Source of the DNA: Ignavibacteriales bacterium
GTDB lineage: Bacteria; Bacteroidota; Ignavibacteria; Ignavibacteriales; Melioribacteraceae
Direction of reading: 5' to 3'
Assembly: GCA_007280825.1 (NCBI GenBank)
Contig: QYQI01000067.1
Span: 1 to 6,943, forward strand
DNA: 6,943 nucleotides
The notes beneath the pieces were generated by a model. The model did not search any database. It was not told the DNA's origin and saw only the letters and a list, made by a program, of their open reading frames with translations. Below are positions 1-5,856 of this stretch, piece by piece. Within the stretch, counting starts at the first letter, position 1. Each line of letters opens with the position of its first letter. The translations under genes and the position numbers were made by a program.

Positions 1-710
1 TAATTTTTTCTATGCTGATCACTAAAGCACGGCTTGAACGAAATCCTACACTTAAAGAGCAAGTGCGCGATCTTAATATTGAAAATTTAGTTTACGGGCA
101 TCTCGGTTACCCGGTACTTCAAGCGGCGGATATTTTGTTATACAAAGGCGATGCTGTTCCGGTTGGTGAAGATCAGCTTCCGCATATCGAGATCACTCGA
201 GAAATAGCAAGAAGATTTAATACGCAGTACGCTCCTAACGATCCGGTATTTCCGGAACCTGAAGGAATGGTAACGAACTTTGCGCGTCTGCCGGGTTTAG
301 ACGGACATAGAATGAGCAAATCCCAAGGCAATGTAATTTTACTTTCCGATGATGCTGAGACAGTAAAACAAAAATTGCGTAAAGCAGTAACCGATCCACA
401 GAAATTAAGAAAGAACGATCCGGGAAGACCGGAAGTTTGTTTGGTATTTACGTATCATAAAAAGTTTAATCCGGAAGAAATTCCCGCAATAGAAAAAGAT
501 TGCAGAAGCGGTGCACTCGGTTGTGTTGATTGTAAATTAAATTGTGCATCGAAGATCAATACCATGTTAGCACCGATACTTGAAAAAAGAAAAACTTATG
601 AGAAGAATATTAATCTTGTTAAAGATGTTTTAAATGACGGCGAGAAAAAAGCAAAAGTAATTGCACAGCAGACAATGAACGAAGTTCATCAAAAAATGAA
701 AATGGGTTAA
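1..710 (+). CDS. trpS: Tryptophanyl-tRNA synthetase, 5'-truncated by window edge, with Fe-S-type cysteine motif
   Basis: Class I aminoacyl-tRNA synthetase that charges tRNA-Trp with tryptophan using ATP in the cytoplasm. The frame is open from the first complete codon at position 3, where I-F-S precedes the Met at 12. That Met is internal, because a bacterial TrpRS needs roughly 90-100 more N-terminal residues, including the HIGH-type motif, which lie outside the window. Visible hallmarks are RLERNPTLKEQ near the start, the YPVLQAADILLY and VGEDQLPHIE segments that form the tryptophan and ATP pocket, and the KMSKS-type loop written RMSKS at 309-323. The C-terminal helical domain carries C-x20-C-x6-C-x2-C (codons at 438, 501, 522 and 531) plus a fifth Cys at 543. 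This is close to the [4Fe-4S] site of Thermotoga maritima TrpRS. The stop TAA is at 708-710, one base before scpA. The family call is secure; cluster binding is inferred. Confidence 0.96.
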   Translation, partial: IFSMLITKARLERNPTLKEQVRDLNIENLVYGHLGYPVLQAADILLYKGDAVPVGEDQLPHIEITREIARRFNTQYAPNDPVFPEPEGMVTNFARLPGLDGHRMSKSQGNVILLSDDAETVKQKLRKAVTDPQKLRKNDPGRPEVCLVFTYHKKFNPEEIPAIEKDCRSGALGCVDCKLNCASKINTMLAPILEKRKTYEKNINLVKDVLNDGEKKAKVIAQQTMNEVHQKMKMG

Positions 711-711
711 T

Positions 712-1431
712 GTGTATAAAATAAGTTTACAAGATTTTGAAGGTCCGCTCGATTTGCTTCTTTTCTTTCTTCGAAGAGATGAATTGGATATTTATGATAT
801 ACCAATCTCAAAGATTACGAAAGAGTTTATGGAATATCTGCATCTTCTCGAACAACTCGATCTTGAAGTCGCCGGTGATTTTATTTTAATGGCTGCTACG
901 CTGATGCAGATTAAAGTTAGAATGCTGCTGCCCAAAGAAATTGATGAGAAGGGAGAAGAAGTTGATCCGCGTGCTGAATTAGTTAAAGCTCTTCTTGAGT
1001 ACAAAAGATATAAAGAAATGTCGGAAGAACTTTCTTTTATGGAAGCGAACCAGAGAAAATATAATTACCGCAGTAATTTTGATGAAGATCCGAAACAAAC
1101 GACGACAGATTACGGTGTTCTTCTTAAGAACATTACAATCTATGATTTGATAAAAGCATTCAAAAAAGTTTTACTTGATAAACCGGCTGAACCGGTTCAT
1201 CAAATTAAAAAATGGAACATAACAATAGACCAGCAGATGGAATATATTACTTCCAAGCTTTCGGGGAATAATCAAATTGGTTTTCTTGAATTAATGGTTG
1301 ATCTGCGTGAGAAAATTAAAATTGTGGTTACTTTTATTGCAATGTTGGAAATGGTTAAAGCCGGTAAGATTGGTTTGCGTGCATCAAATGAACTAAACAA
1401 TTTTATTATTTACGGATTAGCAAATGGATAA
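712..1431 (+). CDS. scpA: Segregation and condensation protein A (kleisin subunit of Smc-ScpAB)
   Basis: The kleisin that bridges the Smc dimer and, with ScpB, forms the bacterial condensin that organises and segregates the chromosome. The 239 residues match the family's usual size. The N-terminus has the diagnostic FEGPLDLLL stretch (about residues 9-17), followed by DIYDIPISKIT and VAGDFILMAATLMQIKVRMLLPK, the helical region that contacts the Smc neck. DPRAELVKALLEYKRYKEM (about 85-103) is also characteristic. The last 75 or so residues, with FLELMVDLREKIKIVVTFIAMLEM, fit the winged-helix domain that binds the Smc head. The start is GTG at 712, one base after the trpS stop. An ATG at 710 is out of frame and hits a stop after four codons. 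No strong Shine-Dalgarno is visible, so initiation is probably coupled to trpS termination. The 3' end overlaps scpB by 8 nt. Smc itself is not in the window. Confidence 0.97.
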   Translation: MYKISLQDFEGPLDLLLFFLRRDELDIYDIPISKITKEFMEYLHLLEQLDLEVAGDFILMAATLMQIKVRMLLPKEIDEKGEEVDPRAELVKALLEYKRYKEMSEELSFMEANQRKYNYRSNFDEDPKQTTTDYGVLLKNITIYDLIKAFKKVLLDKPAEPVHQIKKWNITIDQQMEYITSKLSGNNQIGFLELMVDLREKIKIVVTFIAMLEMVKAGKIGLRASNELNNFIIYGLANG

Positions 1432-2116
1432 TATTTACAACTCGGTTGTAGAAGCATTGATCTTTGCTTCGGATGATCCGTTAACTCCGGCAGAAATTAT
1501 TAATGCCATTAAAGAAATTGACGGATCCGATAGTGAAATCACTGAAGATGATATTGAGAAAACTGTTGATGAGCTAAATATAAAATATGATCAGAATGAA
1601 ATTGCATTTACAATTTTGAAGATCGCACACGGTTATATCCACGCAACAAAACCAGATCACGCAAAGTATGTTGGATATCTCTCAACAGAAAAAACAAAGA
1701 GAAGATTAAGTCCAGCTTCACTTGAAACGCTTGCAATGATAGCTTATAAACAGCCGCTTACTAAACCGGAATTGGAATCAATACGCGGTGTGAATTCGGA
1801 TTATACTCTCAATACTTTACTGGAAAAAAATCTTGTTACCATTGCCGGGAGAGCAGAAACTGTCGGCCGTCCTCTTCTTTATGTAACTACCGATGAATTT
1901 TTAAAATATTTCGGATTAAAACAGATAAGCGATTTACCAAAACCTCGTGAGATTGAAGAGATAATGAAAGATGAAGATTTCCTTGAACAGAAACGCAGAA
2001 TAATGATGAGCGGGATTGAGGAAAAAGCTGAAGAAGAAGAATTACAATCGGAGCTTGAGCGGGACAGCGAAATAGAATCAGAATTAGAAGAAGATAATGA
2101 AAATACGATTGAATAG
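1424..2116 (+). CDS. scpB: Segregation and condensation protein B, with acidic C-terminal tail
   Basis: Dimeric partner of ScpA in the Smc-ScpAB condensin; ScpB grips the central part of the kleisin through tandem winged-helix domains. The product is 230 residues. The first winged helix (about 1-85) starts with VVEALIFASDDPLTPAEI. The second carries the best-conserved block, LSPASLETLAMIAYKQPLTK, then IRGVNSDYTLNTLLEKNLV and GRPLLYVTTDEFLKYFGL (to about residue 165). The family core normally ends near here. What follows is a linker and a tail (199-230) in which 17 of 32 residues are Glu or Asp, probably disordered. The ATG at 1424 lies inside the end of scpA, with no clear Shine-Dalgarno, which suggests translational coupling. 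The last 20 nt also encode the start of rluB, so the end of the tail is constrained by two frames. Confidence 0.96.
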   Translation: MDNIYNSVVEALIFASDDPLTPAEIINAIKEIDGSDSEITEDDIEKTVDELNIKYDQNEIAFTILKIAHGYIHATKPDHAKYVGYLSTEKTKRRLSPASLETLAMIAYKQPLTKPELESIRGVNSDYTLNTLLEKNLVTIAGRAETVGRPLLYVTTDEFLKYFGLKQISDLPKPREIEEIMKDEDFLEQKRRIMMSGIEEKAEEEELQSELERDSEIESELEEDNENTIE

Positions 2117-2810
2117 GTTTCTCTCCGAGTGCGGGATTGCATCAAGAAGAAAATCAGAAGAGTTTATTCTAGACGGCAGAGTGCAGGTAAACGGAAAACT
2201 GATCATTGATCTTGCTTTCTTTATTGACCCCGAGACCGATCAAATAGCTCTAGATGGAGAAAAAATAAAACCGCAGAAGAAAGTTTATTTTCTTTTGAAC
2301 AAGCCGAAAGCAATTATCACTTCAACGGATGATGATAAAGGAAGAAAGACCGTTCTTGATCTTATAGATACAAACCAAAAAATTTTTCCGGTCGGAAGAT
2401 TGGATTACGACACAACCGGCGTTCTTCTTTTAACTAACGACGGCGATTTCACAAATTTTCTTACTCATCCGAGCAATCATGTTCCGCGGGAATACAAAGT
2501 AACTCTGAATAAACCGCTTCAAGAAGAAGATAAACTTAAGCTGCTCAAAGGAATTAGTCTTGATAGAAGAAGAAGCCGTTTTGAAGCAATTAAATTTGTC
2601 TCACGAAACCGTTACGACAAATTGGTTGTAACAACGGTTGAAGGAAGAAATCATTTTGTAAAAAATATGTTTCTTGCGCTCGGATATTTTGTAGATGATT
2701 TAGACCGGGAAAGTTTCGGCGGATTTACAGTAAAAGGAATTCCAAAAGGCGGTTATAGAAAATTATCTCAACCAGAGATAAAAAATATTTATGATAAATA
2801 CGGTAAGTAA
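2097..2810 (+). CDS. rluB: RluB/RsuA-family rRNA pseudouridine synthase
   Basis: Converts a specific uridine in ribosomal RNA to pseudouridine. Relatives act on 23S rRNA (RluB, RluE, RluF) or 16S rRNA (RsuA); the exact target cannot be read from sequence. An N-terminal S4 RNA-binding domain (about 1-60; RLNRFLSECGIASRRKSEE, then DGRVQVNG) precedes the catalytic domain. The latter has LLNKPKAIITS, the active-site motif GRLDYDTTGVLLLTNDGDF with catalytic Asp103, and REYKV with the conserved Tyr133. The late motif usually written GRNRQVRRM reads GRNHFVKNM here (183-191), keeping GRN and the final M but losing both arginines of QVRRM. The ATG at 2097 places the S4 domain exactly at the N-terminus, as in the family, and is preceded by a purine-rich GAAGAAG. 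It overlaps scpB by 20 nt and the next gene by 20 nt. The symbol follows the closest-looking subfamily and neighbour pattern. Confidence 0.9.
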   Translation: MKIRLNRFLSECGIASRRKSEEFILDGRVQVNGKLIIDLAFFIDPETDQIALDGEKIKPQKKVYFLLNKPKAIITSTDDDKGRKTVLDLIDTNQKIFPVGRLDYDTTGVLLLTNDGDFTNFLTHPSNHVPREYKVTLNKPLQEEDKLKLLKGISLDRRRSRFEAIKFVSRNRYDKLVVTTVEGRNHFVKNMFLALGYFVDDLDRESFGGFTVKGIPKGGYRKLSQPEIKNIYDKYGK

Positions 2811-4299
2811 AATATTTCTAGTTCTGCTCGTCTTCACCTCAATTCTATTTTCACAGCAGAAAGATACATTGAGTGAAAAAAAGAGTTCACAAAGTTTAAA
2901 TTCTCTCGTAGAATTACGCGACCAACTTGATGATTATTTCAACGATAAGAATTTTAGCGATGCTGTTTGGGGCGTAATGATAAAATCATTGAAGACGGGG
3001 GAAGTTATTTACAAACGGAACGCAGATAGACTTTTTATTCCCGCTTCTAACATGAAATTATTTACAGGTGCTGCTGCAATAATTCTGCTCGGTTCGGATT
3101 TTACATATGAAACAAATTTTTACGTGAACGGAGATATTGAAAAAGGTTTACTTAAAGGAGATTTGATCATACAAGGTTCTGGAGATCCTACAATATCAAA
3201 CAGGTTTTATGAAGGTTCGCAGACAAAAATTTTTGAAGATTGGGCTGACTCGCTTAAAGCAAGAGGTGTCTGGGCAATAACAGGAAATATTTACGGCGAT
3301 GATTCTTACTTCGATAATGTAGGACTTGGAAAAGGTTGGACGCTTGATTACGAATCAAGCTGGTTCGAAGCTCCGAGCGGCGCTTTAAGTTTTGACGATA
3401 ACAGTATTGAAATAAAGATTGAACCAAGCGAAATTAATTATCCGGCAAAAATTTCTATAATTCCGGATACTAAATTTGTTCAGCTTGCGCCAAAAGTAAT
3501 TACTGTTGATGAGAATTCGGAACAATCTGTTTCCGTTCGCAGACTGCGCGGGACAAACCTAATTAGTGTAACCGGCAATATTAGAAAAGATTCCAAACCG
3601 ATTAGCGAACATGTTTCTATAACTGATCCTACAATGTTCTTTCTAACAGTTCTTAAAGAAGTGTTCGAACAAAAGGGAATTATTATAAAAGGAAGGATTG
3701 GCGGAATTGACAGTGCAGAAAAAAATATTCCGTCCGATGATCTTACTCCGATCTTTACACACAGATCGGTTCCGTTAAAAATGATCCTTAAAGAATTAAA
3801 TAAGAACAGTAATAATTTTTATGCAGAACAGATTCTCAAAACAATTGGTCTTGAGATTTACAATTTCGGTACAATAGAAAACGGAGTTAAAGCATGCAAT
3901 GATTTTTTTAATACGATGGGAATTAATCCTGAGAACATGGTAATGGCAGACGGCTCAGGTTTATCAAGATTAAATTTGGTAACGCCAAGGCAGATTGTAA
4001 ATCTTTTATCATACATGAATAAGAGCGATGAGTTTTTACAATTTTATGAATCATTACCGATAGCAGGAGTTGATGGGACATTAATGGACAGAATGAAAAA
4101 AACTTCTGCTGAAAATAATGTTAGAGCAAAAGCCGGATACAATAATAATGTCTCTGCACTTTCAGGATATCTAAAAACAGTTTCCGGCGAGCAGCTTGTT
4201 TTTTCTATGCTGGTCAATAATTATTTAGTCCCGCCGGCACTTGCAAATTATATACAAGATAATGTTTGTCACCGTCTTGTAAATTTTATTAGAAATTAA
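2791..4299 (+). CDS. dacB: D-alanyl-D-alanine carboxypeptidase/endopeptidase, peptidase S13 (PBP4) family
   Basis: Exported penicillin-binding protein that removes the terminal D-Ala from peptidoglycan peptides and, in relatives, also cuts peptide cross-links. The 502 residues compare with about 480 in E. coli DacB. Residues 1-22 look like a Sec signal peptide: one Lys, the hydrophobic run IFLVLLVFTSILF, then S-Q-Q, a plausible signal peptidase I site. There is no lipobox Cys. The SxxK motif is PASNMK, with nucleophile Ser86 and Lys89. The SxN motif is S340-N-N342. The gap of about 250 residues between them fits the extra domains II and III typical of S13 enzymes. The third motif, normally KTG, reads K447-A-G-Y. 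The ATG at 2791 overlaps rluB by 20 nt; no later start would keep the signal peptide. The family is certain, but activity with KAG is untested. Confidence 0.93.
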   Translation: MINTVSKIFLVLLVFTSILFSQQKDTLSEKKSSQSLNSLVELRDQLDDYFNDKNFSDAVWGVMIKSLKTGEVIYKRNADRLFIPASNMKLFTGAAAIILLGSDFTYETNFYVNGDIEKGLLKGDLIIQGSGDPTISNRFYEGSQTKIFEDWADSLKARGVWAITGNIYGDDSYFDNVGLGKGWTLDYESSWFEAPSGALSFDDNSIEIKIEPSEINYPAKISIIPDTKFVQLAPKVITVDENSEQSVSVRRLRGTNLISVTGNIRKDSKPISEHVSITDPTMFFLTVLKEVFEQKGIIIKGRIGGIDSAEKNIPSDDLTPIFTHRSVPLKMILKELNKNSNNFYAEQILKTIGLEIYNFGTIENGVKACNDFFNTMGINPENMVMADGSGLSRLNLVTPRQIVNLLSYMNKSDEFLQFYESLPIAGVDGTLMDRMKKTSAENNVRAKAGYNNNVSALSGYLKTVSGEQLVFSMLVNNYLVPPALANYIQDNVCHRLVNFIRN

Positions 4300-4304
4300 T
4301 TTTG
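4277..4304 (+). promoter_or_regulatory. Possible Bacteroidota-type promoter (upstream copy) before lysS
   Basis: TAATTTTG at 4297-4304 matches the Bacteroidota -7 box TAnnTTTG, with a TTG at 4277-4279 and a 17-nt spacer. The box begins on the dacB stop codon. Transcription would start near 4310 and leave a leader of about 30 nt ahead of lysS. The region is AT-rich, so a chance match is quite possible, and the sigma-factor specificity of this organism is unknown. Confidence 0.3.
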
Positions 4305-4331
4305 TAAAATACTTTAAGGAAGATAATTTTG
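4301..4331 (+). promoter_or_regulatory. Possible Bacteroidota-type promoter (downstream copy) before lysS
   Basis: TTTG at 4301-4304, a 19-nt spacer and a second TAATTTTG at 4324-4331 together match the Bacteroidota consensus TTTG-N19-TAnnTTTG. The -33 box is the tail of the upstream TAATTTTG. Its last base is the first G of the lysS Shine-Dalgarno. Initiation about 7 nt downstream would give an almost leaderless message lacking that Shine-Dalgarno, which argues against it being the main start. It rests on motif matching only. Confidence 0.28.
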
Positions 4332-4335
4332 GAGG
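4331..4335 (+). promoter_or_regulatory. Strong Shine-Dalgarno (GGAGG) deciding the TTG start of lysS
   Basis: GGAGG lies 4 nt before the TTG at 4340 (5 nt if the site is read as GAGG). It is the best ribosome binding site in the window; the other genes have weak or no recognisable sites. No ATG or GTG lies in frame between it and the family-conserved N-terminus, so it supports TTG as the true start. Confidence 0.7.
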
Positions 4336-4339
4336 AATA

Positions 4340-5848
4340 TTGGAACCATTAAATCAAGAATTAGATCCTAATGCGCTCATTCAACGAAGACATGACGAAT
4401 TGAGAGAATTGCTGTCAAAAGGTATTCAGCCGTTTGCTTACAGTTTCGATGTTGATAACTATTCGGAAAACATTAAGAACAATTTTGAAAAGTATGAGAA
4501 TAAAGATGTTAAAGTTGCCGGAAGAATTATGGCTATACGCAGAATGGGAAAAGCATCTTTTACACACATTCAGGATAAAGACGGTAAAATTCAGATCTAT
4601 TTAAAGAAAGATGATGTTGGAGAATCTTACGAAGTATTTAAGCTTCTTGATATCGGTGACATAATCGGTGTGGAAGGATTTGTTTTTAAAACAAAGACCG
4701 GAGAAATCTCAGTTCATTCTAAATCATTTACTCTTCTGTCAAAATCATTGAGACCGCTTCCAATTCCGAAAGAGACAACTGATGAAGGTGGAAATAAAGT
4801 TGTGCATGATCAGTTTGCTGATAAAGAAATGCGTTACCGCCAACGTTACCTAGACTTAATTTTAAATTCCGAAGTAAAATCTGTATTTAAAACCAGATCT
4901 AAAATTGTAACTGAGATTAGAAAATATTTAGATGAAAACGGATTAGTTGAAGTTGAAACGCCGATTCTACAGCCGTTATACGGCGGCGCTACAGCCCGTC
5001 CATTTTCTACTCACCACAATGCTCTTGATATAGACCTCTATCTAAGGATTGCAGATGAACTTTATTTGAAGCGCTTGATAGTTGGAGGATTTGACGGAGT
5101 TTATGAGATATCAAAAGACTTCCGCAATGAAGGAATGGATAAAACGCATAATCCGGAATTCACAATGCTTGAGCTCTACGTTGCATACAAAGATTATTTT
5201 TGGATGATGTCGTTCGTAGAAAATATGGTTGCTAATATTTCTAAAAATGTTTTTAACACAACCGAATTTAACATTGAAGGGAACAAAATTAATTTCAATC
5301 CGCCGTGGAAAAGAATTTCTATGGTTGATGAACTAAAAGAGAAAGTTGGTATTGATGTTCTCCTAGCATCGAATGAAGAGCTGATAAAGATATTGAAAGC
5401 AAAAAATGTTGATATGGAAGGCAGAGAGAGTAAAGGTAAATTAATTGATCTACTTTTCGAAGTAACTATTCAACCGACATTAATTCAACCAACTTTTGTT
5501 ACCGATTACCCGGTTGAACTTTCACCTCTTGCTAAAAAGCACAGATCAAGAAAGGGACTTGTTGAAAGATTTGAAGGATTTGTTCTCGGTCGTGAAATAT
5601 GTAATGCGTTCACAGAATTAAACGATCCTATTGATCAACGAAGCAGATTTGAAGATCAAGCAAAAATGAAAGAAGCCGGTGATGAAGAAGCTCATCAGAT
5701 AGATGAAGATTTTGTGCGTGCACTTGAATATGCAATGCCGCCAACTGCCGGACTTGGAGTTGGAATTGACCGATTAATAATGCTCTTAACAAATCAGCCA
5801 TCAATTCGCGATGTGATTTTATTTCCACAAATGCGTCCTCAAAAGTAA
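4340..5848 (+). CDS. lysS: Lysyl-tRNA synthetase, class II
   Basis: Charges tRNA-Lys with lysine in the cytoplasm. The 502 residues match E. coli LysS (505). The N-terminus (NALIQRRHDELRELLSKGI) leads into the OB-fold anticodon-binding domain (about 55-150), with VAGRIMAIRRMGKASFTHIQD. The class II catalytic domain follows: KEMRYRQRYLDLI; motif 1 around 183-210, ending in the invariant Pro208 of VETPIL; motif 2, F261-R-N-E-G, followed by HNPEFTMLE (270-278); the LGREICNAFTELNDP block (416-430) that lines the amino acid pocket; and motif 3, GLGVGIDRL (471-479), with the invariant Arg478. All key elements are present, so the enzyme should be active. The start is TTG at 4340, supported by GGAGG. 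The 40-nt upstream gap is too short for a T-box leader. The ctp gene begins 8 nt after the stop and is probably co-transcribed. Confidence 0.97.
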   Translation: MEPLNQELDPNALIQRRHDELRELLSKGIQPFAYSFDVDNYSENIKNNFEKYENKDVKVAGRIMAIRRMGKASFTHIQDKDGKIQIYLKKDDVGESYEVFKLLDIGDIIGVEGFVFKTKTGEISVHSKSFTLLSKSLRPLPIPKETTDEGGNKVVHDQFADKEMRYRQRYLDLILNSEVKSVFKTRSKIVTEIRKYLDENGLVEVETPILQPLYGGATARPFSTHHNALDIDLYLRIADELYLKRLIVGGFDGVYEISKDFRNEGMDKTHNPEFTMLELYVAYKDYFWMMSFVENMVANISKNVFNTTEFNIEGNKINFNPPWKRISMVDELKEKVGIDVLLASNEELIKILKAKNVDMEGRESKGKLIDLLFEVTIQPTLIQPTFVTDYPVELSPLAKKHRSRKGLVERFEGFVLGREICNAFTELNDPIDQRSRFEDQAKMKEAGDEEAHQIDEDFVRALEYAMPPTAGLGVGIDRLIMLLTNQPSIRDVILFPQMRPQK

Positions 5849-5852
5849 AGGA
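5847..5852 (+). promoter_or_regulatory. Shine-Dalgarno-like AAAGGA for ctp, overlapping the lysS stop codon
   Basis: AAAGGA begins inside the lysS TAA (5846-5848) and lies 4 nt before the ATG at 5857. It supports that start and implies that ribosomes finishing lysS pass directly to the protease gene. Confidence 0.5.
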
Positions 5853-5856
5853 TATA

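Noticed and set aside
12..14. ATG as a possible true start of the TrpRS gene
   Set aside because: The frame is open upstream to the window edge. The residues before it (I-F-S) fit the family, and a TrpRS starting here would lack its nucleotide-binding HIGH-type motif.
710..712. ATG overlapping the trpS stop as the start of scpA
   Set aside because: It is out of frame with ScpA and reaches a stop after four codons. The GTG at 712 gives the family N-terminus.
792..1004. 70-codon open frame on the minus strand inside scpA
   Set aside because: Lies wholly within a well-conserved gene, has a low-complexity Ser/Ile-rich product, and has no recognisable domain.
1879..2145. 88-codon open frame on the minus strand over the end of scpB
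   Set aside because: Its Ser-rich product is the reverse reading of the Glu-rich ScpB tail, with no domain of its own.
2791..2862. DacB as a lipoprotein
   Set aside because: The N-terminal hydrophobic segment is followed by S-Q-Q, with no Cys to serve as a lipidation site.
4300..4339. Terminator, T-box or riboswitch between dacB and lysS
   Set aside because: The gap is only 40 nt, and the short AAAAT/ATTTT complementarity is too weak and AT-only for a terminator or structured leader.
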